Source: an uncultured Lachnospiraceae bacterium
Lineage (GTDB): Bacteria; Bacillota; Clostridia; Lachnospirales; Lachnospiraceae
Length of the DNA: 64,000 nucleotides
Assembly (NCBI GenBank): GCA_900315735.1
Contig: ONAD01000002.1
Coordinates: 13,060 to 77,059 of the forward strand
Direction: 5' to 3'
Part shown: piece after piece, positions 41,303 to 50,015 of the stretch
Numbering within the stretch: the first letter of the stretch is position 1
Layout: the number at the start of each line of letters is the position of its first letter
Notes under the pieces: model-generated
What the model was told of the DNA's origin: nothing
The model's database searches: none
Seen by the model: the letters and a program-made list of their open reading frames with translations, nothing else
Made by a program: the position numbers and the translations under genes

Positions 41303-41947
41303 ATGAAAACATTGAAGAAAGCATTAGTAACTGGTTTAGTTGCCGTAATGATGGTAGTAAACCTGGCTGGCTGTGGAAAATTTGATGCGGCAGCTTATGT
41401 AGAGTCCTGTCTGGATCTTTTAACAAAAGGTGAGACAGAGCAGTACATGAAAATGACTGGTCGTACCAAAGAGCAGGCAGAATCTGATTATGAATCTAAC
41501 ATCGACGCTATGATGTCAGAGATGGATCAGTTCAACTTATCTGATGAGTTAAGCAACAACTACCGTCAGCTTTTCAAAGATGTGTATGCAAAAGCAAAAT
41601 ACACTGTAAAAGATGCTGAGAAGATGGATGGACAGGACGGATATTATGTAACTGTTGAAATCGAGCAGATGACAGGTCTTTTCAATGGAATCCAGGAAGA
41701 ACTTATGACAGAGTTTACAGATTGGGCAAATTCCTTTGATGCAGATACTTATCCGACAGAGGACGAAATGTACGAGCAGATGTATCAGATGATGTATGAT
41801 CTCATGAAGGCAAGATTAGACAGCATCACATACAATGATCCACAGGAAGTAGTTGTAGAAGTGATTGGAGAAGATAACGTATACAGCATCTCTGATGGAA
41901 GCATGTCAGAACTTGATGATGCATTATTAGATGTAGCAACAGAGTAA
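41303..41947 (+). CDS. Small acidic lipoprotein, family uncertain
   Basis: This is a 214-residue protein with a lipobox at VVNLAGC. The mature part is very acidic and largely helical: DAAAYVESCLDLLTKGETEQ, then MTGRTKEQAESDYESNIDAM. It has an NTF2/DUF5105-like feel (helix pair followed by a strand YYVTVEIEQM), which I cannot confirm. Codon usage is strongly biased to common codons, suggesting high expression. It is divergent from the ABC importer operon, has its own promoter and terminator, and is probably monocistronic. Confidence 0.8.
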   Translation: MKTLKKALVTGLVAVMMVVNLAGCGKFDAAAYVESCLDLLTKGETEQYMKMTGRTKEQAESDYESNIDAMMSEMDQFNLSDELSNNYRQLFKDVYAKAKYTVKDAEKMDGQDGYYVTVEIEQMTGLFNGIQEELMTEFTDWANSFDADTYPTEDEMYEQMYQMMYDLMKARLDSITYNDPQEVVVEVIGEDNVYSISDGSMSELDDALLDVATE

Positions 41948-41977
41948 TTTAAATCAGAAATCTATAATAATAAGAAG

Positions 41978-42015
41978 AAAGCAGGTAATTGCGAAAGCAG
42001 TTACCTGCTTTTTAG
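41978..42015 (+). terminator. Terminator after the acidic lipoprotein
   Basis: AAAGCAGGTAA (41978-41988) pairs with TTACCTGCTTT (42001-42011), followed by T. The same stem sequence recurs at 43115-43150 on the far side of the Rpn gene. Confidence 0.8.
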
Positions 42016-42132
42016 GTTACATAATTTTATAAATATTTTACTTGTTTTCTTGAGGGGCATTTGTTACAATCAACACAAAGCATATGTTCTGATTTTCGAA
42101 TGGCAAAAGCCAATCTAAATTTCTGGTATCAA

Positions 42133-42192
42133 TTCAATGAATTCTATGCTTTTAAATTCTTATTACAATTAATGAACGCATAGTGCATTGAA
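42133..42192. repeat. Imperfect inverted repeat upstream of the Rpn nuclease gene
   Basis: TTCAATGAATTCTATGC (42133-42149) and GCATAGTGCATTGAA (42178-42192) pair with a short bulge. It is the only structure I see in the gene-free A/T-rich stretch 42016-42264; no promoter with good spacing was found there. Confidence 0.35.
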
Positions 42193-42264
42193 TAAGCGGA
42201 ATTTTAGAATCGAAAAGGGATATGCAATCCTGCTTTTCTTTGTACTATGGGAAAGGGAGGAAAC

Positions 42265-43092
42265 ATGAAAACTTTAGAAGAACTGAATCTGGTGGATGAC
42301 TTTCTGGTAAACAGCCTGACCAGCCACAAAATTTACGGGGAACAGTCGGCAAGGTATATTTTGGAATGCATACTGCACCGGCAGATAGGAAAGCTTACGG
42401 TAGTACCGCAGCGTTTCTTTTGCGGGGAGAATACAGAAACCCACGGCATTCGGCTGGACGTATATCTGGATGAAGAGAACGGAGAAATCTTTGATATAGA
42501 ACCGGACCAGAATGATGGGAAAGAAGAAATCGTATCACTGCCCCGAAGAGTCCGGTTTTACCATGCGAAGATTGATGCAGGAAATTTGACGGCAGGGGAT
42601 ACCTATGGAAGCCTTCGGAATGTCATCGTAATTTTTATTACAACCTACGACCCCTTTGGACTGAATCGTATGGTGTATACCATTAAAAATCGATGTATTG
42701 AAGTGCCGGAATTAGAGTATGAGGACGGCGCACAGACGATATTTTTGTATACAAGAGGCAGAGAAGGAAACCCGCCGGAGGAATTAAAACAGCTACTGCA
42801 TTACATGGAGCATTCATCCATAGAGAATGCTTCCACCGAGAGTCTGAAAAAGTTACACCGGATGGTAATAGCAGTTAAGCGGGATGGAGAGGTAGGTCTT
42901 GCATATATGAAGAGTTTTGAGAGAGAAGAGAGAATCCGCAGACAGGGCGAAGCAGAAGGAAAGGCAGTGGAAATCATACGTCTTGGACGGCGCTTTGAAA
43001 AATCCAAAGATGAGATAGTGGAATTATTAAAGGAAGAATTAGAGATAAAAGAAGAAAATGCACTGGAACTTTTAGAAATGTATGATAAATAA
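42265..43092 (+). CDS. Rpn/PD-(D/E)XK nuclease family transposase-like protein
   Basis: I chose the ATG at 42265 (GGGAGG four bases upstream); the ATG at 42247 is an alternative. 275 residues. LEELNLVDDFLVNSLTSHKI, the nuclease strands HGIRLDVYLDEENGEIFDIE and then PDQND, and RVRFYHAKIDAGNLTAGDTY are typical of the recombination-promoting nuclease (Rpn, PDDEXK_2) family. The charged C-terminus (RRQGEAEGKAVEIIRLGRRF) is also standard. Rpn proteins are endonucleases that promote recA-independent gene transfer. No inverted-repeat ends of a classical IS are evident, but similar hairpins flank the gene. Confidence 0.85.
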   Translation: MKTLEELNLVDDFLVNSLTSHKIYGEQSARYILECILHRQIGKLTVVPQRFFCGENTETHGIRLDVYLDEENGEIFDIEPDQNDGKEEIVSLPRRVRFYHAKIDAGNLTAGDTYGSLRNVIVIFITTYDPFGLNRMVYTIKNRCIEVPELEYEDGAQTIFLYTRGREGNPPEELKQLLHYMEHSSIENASTESLKKLHRMVIAVKRDGEVGLAYMKSFEREERIRRQGEAEGKAVEIIRLGRRFEKSKDEIVELLKEELEIKEENALELLEMYDK

Positions 43093-43114
43093 AGAAGAAA
43101 TACGTTAAAACTTT

Positions 43115-43152
43115 AAAAGCAGGTATGTCAGTTTTGATATACCTGCTTTTTT
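43115..43152 (+). terminator. Terminator after the Rpn nuclease gene
   Basis: AAAAGCAGGTAT (43115-43126) pairs exactly with ATACCTGCTTTT (43139-43150), followed by more T. Confidence 0.85.
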
Positions 43153-43204
43153 ACATACAATTTACAAAACCATAGCTTTGTATTTTACGTTCCCCCGTTA
43201 TGAT
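43151..43204 (+). promoter_or_regulatory. Pho-box-like repeats and -10 upstream of pstS
   Basis: TTACAT (43151-43156) and TTACAA (43162-43167) are spaced by exactly 11 bp, the pattern of PhoP/PhoB boxes in Firmicutes (TT[AT]A[CT]A direct repeats). A third partial copy lies at 43185-43190. TATGAT (43199-43204) is a -10 candidate without a good -35, as expected for an activated promoter. Confidence 0.5.
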
Positions 43205-43258
43205 AACAATTGTCACGAAGACGAGAAAGAAAAAATAAATCATTTTGGAGGAAAGAAA

Positions 43259-44209
43259 ATGAAAAAGAAATTATTATCCGTAATGCTGGTAGGAGCATTA
43301 GCAATCAGCGCATTAACAGGATGTGGAAGCAAAGATACCACATCAAATGACAGCCAGAAGGCAGACACAACAACAGAGGCAGACAGCAGCAGTGATGCAG
43401 CAGCAGATACATCAGACTTTGACAACAGCGAAACCATTAATGTACAGTCCAGAGAAGATGGTTCCGGAACAAGAGGAGCATTCATCGAGCTGTTCGGTAT
43501 CGAAGAGAAAGATGCAGATGGAAATAAAATTGATAACACAACAGAAGAAGCAAACATCACAAACAGTACAGAAGTAATGCTTACATCCGTAGCTGGTGAT
43601 GAATATGCAATCGGTTATGTATCACTTGGTTCTTTAAATGATACCGTAAAGGCATTAAAAATTGACGGAGCAGAAGCAACTGCAGATAATATCAAAGCCG
43701 GTACATACAAAATCGCAAGACCATTTAATATTGCAACCAAAGGTGATGCAACAGGACTTGCAGCAGATTTCATCAACTACATCATGAGTGATGAAGGACA
43801 GAAAGTAATCGAAGACAACGGTTATATCTCACAGGGAAGCAACGGAGCATTTACATCCGATGGTTCTACCGGAAAAATCGTAGTAGCCGGTTCTTCTTCC
43901 GTAACACCTGTAATGGAGAAATTAATTGAAGCATACAAAGCAATCAACAAAGATGCAGAAATCGAACTTCAGGAATCTGATTCTACAACAGGTATGACAG
44001 CAGCAATGGAAGGTACATGTGATATCGGAATGGCTTCCAGAGAATTAAAAGACAGCGAAACAGAAGGCGGACTTACCTCACAGGTAATCGCAATGGATGG
44101 TATCGCAGTAGTAGTAAATAACAGCAACCCAATGGATGAGTTAAGCTCAGACAATGTAAAAGATATCTTCACAGGCGCAGTAACAACCTGGGATGAAATT
44201 GCAAAATAA
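43259..44209 (+). CDS. pstS: Phosphate ABC transporter binding lipoprotein, permuted domain order
   Basis: I chose the ATG at 43259 (GGAGG upstream). 316 residues. A signal with lipobox SALTGC and an acidic linker precede the binding protein. The segment NVQSREDGSGTRGAFIELFG, which in E. coli PstS is in the second half, comes first here. GKIVVAGSSSVTPVMEKLIE, normally the mature N-terminus, starts near residue 205 and runs to the end (VTTWDEIAK). The two halves are thus swapped, like a circular permutation, with the junction at the SQGSNGAFTSDGSTG linker. Phosphate-binding loops of both halves are present. First gene of the pst operon. Confidence 0.92.
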   Translation: MKKKLLSVMLVGALAISALTGCGSKDTTSNDSQKADTTTEADSSSDAAADTSDFDNSETINVQSREDGSGTRGAFIELFGIEEKDADGNKIDNTTEEANITNSTEVMLTSVAGDEYAIGYVSLGSLNDTVKALKIDGAEATADNIKAGTYKIARPFNIATKGDATGLAADFINYIMSDEGQKVIEDNGYISQGSNGAFTSDGSTGKIVVAGSSSVTPVMEKLIEAYKAINKDAEIELQESDSTTGMTAAMEGTCDIGMASRELKDSETEGGLTSQVIAMDGIAVVVNNSNPMDELSSDNVKDIFTGAVTTWDEIAK

Positions 44210-44238
44210 ATCTGCAAATAGGATAAGGTAAGAACAGT

Positions 44239-45093
44239 ATGAATAATTTCAAAGAAAAAGCAATGAAAATTGTATTCTTACTCACAGCCAGTTTCTCCAT
44301 ACTGGCTGTTGCCTTAATCTGTGTTTTCCTTTTTGCAAATGGAATACCGGCAATCAAAGAAATCGGATTGCCGGATTTTCTGCTAGGTACAAAATGGAAA
44401 CCGGGAAATAATCTCTACGGAATCTTCCCGATGATTTTAGGCAGTATCTATGTAACCGCCGGAGCAATTGTAGTGGGAGTGCCAATTGGAATCTTAATGG
44501 CAATCTTTATGGCAAGATTTTGCCCGAAGAAGCTTCATAGTTTCTTAAAGCCAATGGTAGACCTGTTAGCAGGAATCCCTTCTATCGTATATGGATTCTT
44601 TGGTCTGGTAGTCATAGTACCATTTGTAAGAGAACATTTTAAAGGAAACGGAAACAGTATATTTACTGCATCGATTCTTCTTGGAATCATGATACTTCCA
44701 ACCATAATCAGTGTATCGGAAGCTGCAATCCGTGCAGTACCGGAGCATTATTATGAAGGAGCACTGGCACTTGGCGCAACCCATGAGCGAAGTGTCTTTA
44801 AGACTGTGGTTCCGGCAGCAAAATCAGGAATCATGGCAGCAGTTATCTTGGGAATCGGCCGTGCTATTGGTGAGACCATGGCAGTTATGATGGTTGTAGG
44901 TAACCAGGCTCGTATTCCGAACAGTATATTCAAGGGTGTACGTACCCTGACAACAAATATCGTAATTGAAATGGGTTATGCTACAGACTTACACCGTGAG
45001 GCATTGATTGCAACCGGCGTTGTACTGTTTGTATTTATCCTTATTATCAATCTGGTATTTTCAATTGTAAAAGGAAAGGCGGATAAAGAATAA
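44239..45093 (+). CDS. pstC: Phosphate ABC transporter permease PstC
   Basis: This is a 284-residue protein with about six membrane segments. DLLAGIPSIVYGFFGLVVIV and the EAA-type loop YEGALALGATHERSVFKTVV followed by PAAKSGIMAAVILGIGRAIG and ETMAVMMVVGN are the PstC signature. It forms the inner-membrane channel with PstA. Its last bases overlap the pstA start (TAATG). Confidence 0.96.
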   Translation: MNNFKEKAMKIVFLLTASFSILAVALICVFLFANGIPAIKEIGLPDFLLGTKWKPGNNLYGIFPMILGSIYVTAGAIVVGVPIGILMAIFMARFCPKKLHSFLKPMVDLLAGIPSIVYGFFGLVVIVPFVREHFKGNGNSIFTASILLGIMILPTIISVSEAAIRAVPEHYYEGALALGATHERSVFKTVVPAAKSGIMAAVILGIGRAIGETMAVMMVVGNQARIPNSIFKGVRTLTTNIVIEMGYATDLHREALIATGVVLFVFILIINLVFSIVKGKADKE

Positions 45094-45959
45094 TGACAAA
45101 ATTCAAAGATAAAATGAATTCTTATAAAAAGCATCCGGGTTCCTTCCTTTTATTACTGCTGGTAGTAGCAGCGGCAATTATAACAGTAGCAGTATTACTT
45201 TATCTGGTGGCGTACATATTGATTCACGGTGTGCCATATTTAAAACCAAGTCTTTTCGCACTGGAATATAATTCGGATAACGTATCCATGCTTCCGGCAA
45301 TGATAAATACACTGGAAATGACGCTGTTTTCCCTGCTTTTTGCAGTGCCGCTTGGAATCGGAGCCGCAGTTTATCTGGTGGAATATGCACTGAAGGGAAG
45401 TAACCTGGTTAAAGTAGTCAGAATTACGGCAGAGACCTTAACGGGTATCCCTTCTATTATATACGGTCTGTTTGGTATGTTATTTTTCGTAACTTATCTG
45501 CACTGGGGTTATTCTATGTTAGCCGGTGCGGCAACTCTTGCCATTATGGTATTGCCGGTTATCATGCGAACCACAGAAGAAGCATTACTCTGTGTACCGG
45601 ATACCTACCGGGAAGGAAGCTTTGGATTGGGAGCCGGAAGACTTCGTACCGTATTCCGTATCGTACTCCCATCTGCGATGCCTGGAATCTTGTCCGGAAT
45701 CATTCTGGCAGTAGGACGAATTGTAGGAGAGACCGCAGCACTGATTTATACTGCAGGAACGGTAGCAGACCTTGCACCAAACCTGATGGCATCCGGACGA
45801 ACCTTGGCCGTTCATATGTATTCCCTTTCCAGAGAGGGCTTACATACCAATGAGGCTTATGCAACCGGCGTAGTTCTTCTGGTCATTGTATTACTGATAA
45901 ATGGTGTATCAACTTTGATAGCCAGGAAATTCACGAAAGGAGATGGAGAAGTAAAATGA
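45093..45959 (+). CDS. pstA: Phosphate ABC transporter permease PstA
   Basis: This is a 288-residue protein. [40 protein letters not shown] and [20 protein letters not shown] followed by [20 protein letters not shown] and [11 protein letters not shown] identify PstA. About six membrane segments. It overlaps pstC and pstB by four bases or fewer, so the whole transporter is translated in coupled fashion. Confidence 0.96.
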   Translation: MTKFKDKMNSYKKHPGSFLLLLLVVAAAIITVAVLLYLVAYILIHGVPYLKPSLFALEYNSDNVSMLPAMINTLEMTLFSLLFAVPLGIGAAVYLVEYALKGSNLVKVVRITAETLTGIPSIIYGLFGMLFFVTYLHWGYSMLAGAATLAIMVLPVIMRTTEEALLCVPDTYREGSFGLGAGRLRTVFRIVLPSAMPGILSGIILAVGRIVGETAALIYTAGTVADLAPNLMASGRTLAVHMYSLSREGLHTNEAYATGVVLLVIVLLINGVSTLIARKFTKGDGEVK

Positions 45960-46714
45960 GTGAGCAGGCAAAATTTTCTGTCAAAGGACTTGACTTATAT
46001 TACGGAGACTTCCACGCATTAAAAGATGTGAGTCTTGATATCAATGCAAAAGAGATAACTGCATTTATCGGACCATCCGGTTGTGGAAAGTCTACATTTT
46101 TAAAAACATTAAATAGAATGAATGATTTGGTAGAGGGATGTAAGATTACCGGAGATGTAAGGTTAGACGGTGAAAATATATACAGCGGCATGGATGTCAG
46201 TCAGCTTAGAAAACGTGTGGGAATGGTATTCCAGAAGCCAAATCCATTTCCGATGAGCATCTATGACAATATTGCATACGGTCCGAGGACCCACGGTATC
46301 CACAACAAAGCCAAATTAAATGAAATCGTGGAGACATCCCTGCGGCAGGCAGCTATCTGGAATGAAGTAAAAGACCGTCTGAATAAGAGTGCACTGGGCA
46401 TGTCCGGTGGACAGCAGCAAAGACTTTGTATTGCAAGAGCGCTGGCAGTACAGCCGGAAGTAATCCTGATGGATGAGCCGACTTCGGCATTGGACCCGAT
46501 TTCTACTTCCAAAATCGAGGATCTGGTAATCGAATTAAAAAAAGATTATACTATTATTATGGTAACTCATAATATGCAGCAGGCAACCCGTGTATCGGAT
46601 AAAACCGTATTTTTCTTATTAGGAGAGATTATTGAGAGTGGAGATACCGAAAAATTGTTCTCCGTTCCGACAGACAAGCGAACAGAAGATTATATTACAG
46701 GGAGGTTCGGTTAA
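45956..46714 (+). CDS. pstB: Phosphate ABC transporter ATP-binding protein PstB
   Basis: This is a 252-residue protein. Walker [10 protein letters not shown], the PstB-specific [20 protein letters not shown], signature [16 protein letters not shown], Walker [14 protein letters not shown] and H-loop [13 protein letters not shown] are complete. It starts inside the pstA stop (ATGA) and drives uptake of phosphate by PstS-PstC-PstA. Confidence 0.98.
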   Translation: MSEQAKFSVKGLDLYYGDFHALKDVSLDINAKEITAFIGPSGCGKSTFLKTLNRMNDLVEGCKITGDVRLDGENIYSGMDVSQLRKRVGMVFQKPNPFPMSIYDNIAYGPRTHGIHNKAKLNEIVETSLRQAAIWNEVKDRLNKSALGMSGGQQQRLCIARALAVQPEVILMDEPTSALDPISTSKIEDLVIELKKDYTIIMVTHNMQQATRVSDKTVFFLLGEIIESGDTEKLFSVPTDKRTEDYITGRFG

Positions 46715-47359
46715 ATGCGTAATCGTTTTGACAGACAGCTTGAACAGTTAAACAATGAATTAATCCAGATGGGAAGCATGATTGAACATGCCATTGAAAT
46801 GGCAGTTTCTGCCCTGGTAAATCAGGATACGGAAAAAGCAAAAGAAGCAATGGCACATGATGTGGAAATCGACCATCAGGAGCGTGATATTGAATCCTTA
46901 TGTATGAAGCTTTTATTGCAGCAGCAGCCGGTGGCAAGAGATTTGCGTCTGATTTCTGCAGCATTAAAAATGATTACCGATATGGAGCGAATCGGTGACC
47001 ACGCCGGAGATATTTCCGAGATGACACTGTTGATGTCCGGCGCACCATATATCATCAGCCCGGAAGAGATTCAGGGCATGGCAAAGGAAACCACTGATAT
47101 GGTTATCAAGAGCGTGGATGCTTTCGTAAAGCGTGACATGGAGCTGGCAAAGAAAGTAATCGCTCAGGATGATATTGTGGATGACCTTTTCATGAAAGTA
47201 AAACAGGATTTAATCCAGATGATTAATAAGAGCGCAGAAAATGGCGAGCAGGCAGCAGATATCCTTATGGTAGCCAAATATTTTGAGCGAATCGGCGACC
47301 ATGCCACCAATATTGCAGAGTGGGTTATCTATTCCATTACAGGAACTCACATTGATTAA
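46715..47359 (+). CDS. phoU: Phosphate transport system regulator PhoU
   Basis: This is a 214-residue, all-helical protein with two PhoU repeats, each with an acidic metal-binding motif: DVEIDHQERDIESLCMKLLL with DMERIGDHAGDISEM in the first, and DDIVDDLFMKVKQDLIQMI with YFERIGDHATNIAEW in the second. PhoU links the Pst transporter to the PhoR kinase and limits phosphate uptake. It begins at the base after the pstB stop. Confidence 0.96.
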   Translation: MRNRFDRQLEQLNNELIQMGSMIEHAIEMAVSALVNQDTEKAKEAMAHDVEIDHQERDIESLCMKLLLQQQPVARDLRLISAALKMITDMERIGDHAGDISEMTLLMSGAPYIISPEEIQGMAKETTDMVIKSVDAFVKRDMELAKKVIAQDDIVDDLFMKVKQDLIQMINKSAENGEQAADILMVAKYFERIGDHATNIAEWVIYSITGTHID

Positions 47360-47396
47360 ACATTCTTAGACAAAAGTGAAAAAATAAGTACATTTT

Positions 47397-47434
47397 TTAC
47401 ACTACTTATACATAATTCTTACAAACTGTTAAAA
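47397..47434 (+). promoter_or_regulatory. Pho-box-like repeats upstream of the Na/Pi cotransporter
   Basis: TTACAC (47397), TTATAC (47406), TTACAA (47419) and TTAAAA (47429) recur at 9-13 bp. The spacing is less regular than at pstS, so this is a weak call in the 160-bp gap between phoU and the cotransporter gene. Confidence 0.3.
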
Positions 47435-47538
47435 TGTCCTTGCAAAATGCCTCTAAAGTGTTTATGGTGTATATGTAAGACGAAAAATATGTAAAAAATT
47501 GAAAGGTCTATGCATATACGATGCATAAGGAGGACAAA

Positions 47539-49311
47539 ATGGACATTTTTGCAGTACTGACCGTAATCGGAGGTCTGGCTCTGTTTCTCTATGGAATGAA
47601 CGTCATGGGAGCAGGACTGGAGAAAGTATCAGGTGGTAAGTTAGAGCGGGTATTAGAGAAATTAACCAATAATCCGCTGAAGGGTGTACTATTAGGTGCC
47701 GGAGTTACGGCTGTCATTCAGTCATCTTCTGCTACAACCGTAATGGTAGTAGGTTTTGTAAACTCCGGAATCATGAAGCTTTCCCAGGCAATCGGAATTA
47801 TCATGGGTGCCAATATCGGTACTACCATAACATCCTGGTTATTGAGTCTGAGCGGAATCAGCAGTGATAATATATTTATCAATCTTTTGAAACCAAGTTC
47901 TTTCTCACCGATTTTTGCAATGGTAGGTGTACTCCTGCTGATGTTAGGCAAGAAGAGTAAGAAAGCTGATGTAGGAGAGATACTTTTAGGATTTTCTATT
48001 CTGATGACCGGAATGGAAGCTATGAGTGGAGCAGTAAAACCATTGGCGGATGTGCCGGAATTTACAAATATGCTGGTAATGTTCCACAATCCATTGCTTG
48101 GAATTCTGGTAGGAGCATTATTGACAGCAATTATTCAGAGTTCCGCAGCTTCTGTAGGTATCCTGCAGGCACTTTCTGTAACCGGAGCATTTACCTATAG
48201 TTCCGCAATTCCGATTATCTTAGGACAGAATATTGGAACCTGTGTGACTGCAATGCTTTCCTCCATTGGAGCAAACCGGAATGCAAAACGTACCGCTTTT
48301 GTACATCTGTATTTTAATATAGTAGGCACAGTTCTGTTTCTGGTACTGTATTTTGCATTGAATGCAGTATTCCAGTTCCCATTTGCGGATAAGACAATTG
48401 GTGCAGCAGGAATCGCATTGGTTCACAGTATCTTTAATATATTTGCAACTGTAGTTTTATTCCCATTTACAAAAGGACTGGAGAAGTTGGCATATCTGAC
48501 ACTTCCGATTACAGAAGAGGAAAAGAGCAAAAAAGAAGTACAGGAATTCCCATTATTAGACGACCGTTTCCTTGCAACACCATCCTTTGCCATTGAGCAG
48601 TGCCACAGCATGTCCATTGAGATGGCAAACCTTTCCAAGGATTCCTTCTTAGAAGCAATCGGACTTTTGGAGAATTATACACAGGAAGTAGCGGACGACA
48701 TTATTGCAAAGGAAAATCTTGTAGATAAATACGAGGACAAGCTGAGGGCTTATCTGACGAAATTAAGCAGTCAGAATCTGACTTATGCAGACAGCCAGAA
48801 TGTATCTACGCTGTTACATTGTATTACAGATTTTGAGCGTATTTCGGACCATGCAGCGAATATCGTAGATTCCATTATCGAGATGACAAAGAAGGAGCTG
48901 GCTTTCTCTAAGAAAGCAGAGGAAGAAATGCATGTATTTGGAAAAGCAGTAGAAGACATTCTCTGCCGTACCATGACTGCATACGCTGCCGATGATGAAG
49001 AACTGGCTAAGACCGTAGAACCGTTAGAGCAGGTTATTGATGAATTAAATAAAGCAATTAAGAAACGACATATCAAACGTCTCCGGAAAGGAAAATGTTC
49101 TATCGAGTTAGGACTGGTGCTGGCAGATATCGTTACCAACTATGAGCGTGTATCCGACCATTGTTCCAATATTGCAGTCTGCCTGATCCAGGAACAGGAT
49201 AAAGAGGTAGAAGAGCATGACCTGACGGCACATATGGATGAAGAAGACAACAGAAAATTTGCAGAGCAGGTAAAAGAATATACAGAAAAATACGCTTTGC
49301 CGGAAAAATAA
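47539..49311 (+). CDS. Na+/phosphate cotransporter with PhoU-like C-terminal domain (NptA type)
   Basis: I chose the ATG at 47539 (AAGGAGG five bases upstream); the ATG at 47521 contains that site. 590 residues. The N-terminal 330 residues hold two inverted Na/Pi-cotransporter repeats with the QSSSATT and QSSAAS signatures (AVIQSSSATTVMVVGFVNSG; AIIQSSAASVGILQALSVTG). The C-terminal 240 residues are PhoU-like (FERISDHAANIVDS; YERVSDHCSNIAVC). It moves phosphate coupled to sodium, adding a low-affinity route beside Pst. Its place between phoU and the regulator pair ties it to the Pho regulon. Confidence 0.92.
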   Translation: MDIFAVLTVIGGLALFLYGMNVMGAGLEKVSGGKLERVLEKLTNNPLKGVLLGAGVTAVIQSSSATTVMVVGFVNSGIMKLSQAIGIIMGANIGTTITSWLLSLSGISSDNIFINLLKPSSFSPIFAMVGVLLLMLGKKSKKADVGEILLGFSILMTGMEAMSGAVKPLADVPEFTNMLVMFHNPLLGILVGALLTAIIQSSAASVGILQALSVTGAFTYSSAIPIILGQNIGTCVTAMLSSIGANRNAKRTAFVHLYFNIVGTVLFLVLYFALNAVFQFPFADKTIGAAGIALVHSIFNIFATVVLFPFTKGLEKLAYLTLPITEEEKSKKEVQEFPLLDDRFLATPSFAIEQCHSMSIEMANLSKDSFLEAIGLLENYTQEVADDIIAKENLVDKYEDKLRAYLTKLSSQNLTYADSQNVSTLLHCITDFERISDHAANIVDSIIEMTKKELAFSKKAEEEMHVFGKAVEDILCRTMTAYAADDEELAKTVEPLEQVIDELNKAIKKRHIKRLRKGKCSIELGLVLADIVTNYERVSDHCSNIAVCLIQEQDKEVEEHDLTAHMDEEDNRKFAEQVKEYTEKYALPEK

Positions 49312-49332
49312 AAAAGCCGGGAGGAAAATGCA

Positions 49333-50007
49333 ATGGCACTTATTTATATCGTAGAAGATGATATAAACATACGGGAAATCGAACGTTATGCACTAAAAAA
49401 CAGTGGTTTTGAAGTAGAGGAATTTGATAACGGAAAAGATTTCTTCCAGAGAGTGTCAGAGCAGGCACCATCCCTGATGCTGTTAGATATTATGCTGCCG
49501 GGAGAGGATGGACTGGAAATTTTAAGCCGTGTCCGGAAAAATCCGGCAACAGAAAAGACTCCTGTGATTATGGTAACGGCAAAGACCACAGAGATTGATA
49601 AAGTCCGTGGACTGGATATGGGTGCAGATGATTATATCAGTAAGCCTTTTGGCGTTATGGAGCTGATTTCCAGAGTGAAAGCATTACTCCGCCGCACCGA
49701 AAAGGAAGATGATGGTGATACATTAGCCTGTGGAAGCATAGAGATTGATAATAAGCGTCACAGCGTAACCGTTCAGGGAGAAACCTGTGAGCTTACTTTT
49801 AAAGAATTTGAACTATTAAAATACCTTATGATAAACCAGGGCATTGTATTATCCCGTGACAAGCTGATGAATCAGGTCTGGGGATTTGAATACGAAGGAG
49901 AAAGCCGTACTGTAGATATGCACATAAAGACGCTCCGGCATAAGCTTGGCGATGGCGGGCAACAGATTAAAACCGTCCGTAATGTGGGCTATGTGATGGA
50001 GCCGTAG
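49333..50007 (+). CDS. PhoB/PhoP-type response regulator
   Basis: This is a 224-residue protein. Receiver: IYIVEDDINIREIER, phosphoacceptor in LMLLDIMLPGEDG, Thr in VIMVTAKTTEID and Lys in DDYISKPFGVMEL. The winged-helix output has LTFKEFELLKYLMINQGIVL and VDMHIKTLRHKLGD. It starts 21 bases after the cotransporter and is followed by its kinase. The phosphate genes around it make phosphate starvation the likely signal. Confidence 0.95.
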   Translation: MALIYIVEDDINIREIERYALKNSGFEVEEFDNGKDFFQRVSEQAPSLMLLDIMLPGEDGLEILSRVRKNPATEKTPVIMVTAKTTEIDKVRGLDMGADDYISKPFGVMELISRVKALLRRTEKEDDGDTLACGSIEIDNKRHSVTVQGETCELTFKEFELLKYLMINQGIVLSRDKLMNQVWGFEYEGESRTVDMHIKTLRHKLGDGGQQIKTVRNVGYVMEP

Positions 50008-50015
50008 GAGCATTC

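Noticed and set aside
42265-43092. Classical insertion sequence around the Rpn gene
   Set aside because: No terminal inverted repeats or target duplication typical of an IS were found, only terminator-like hairpins.
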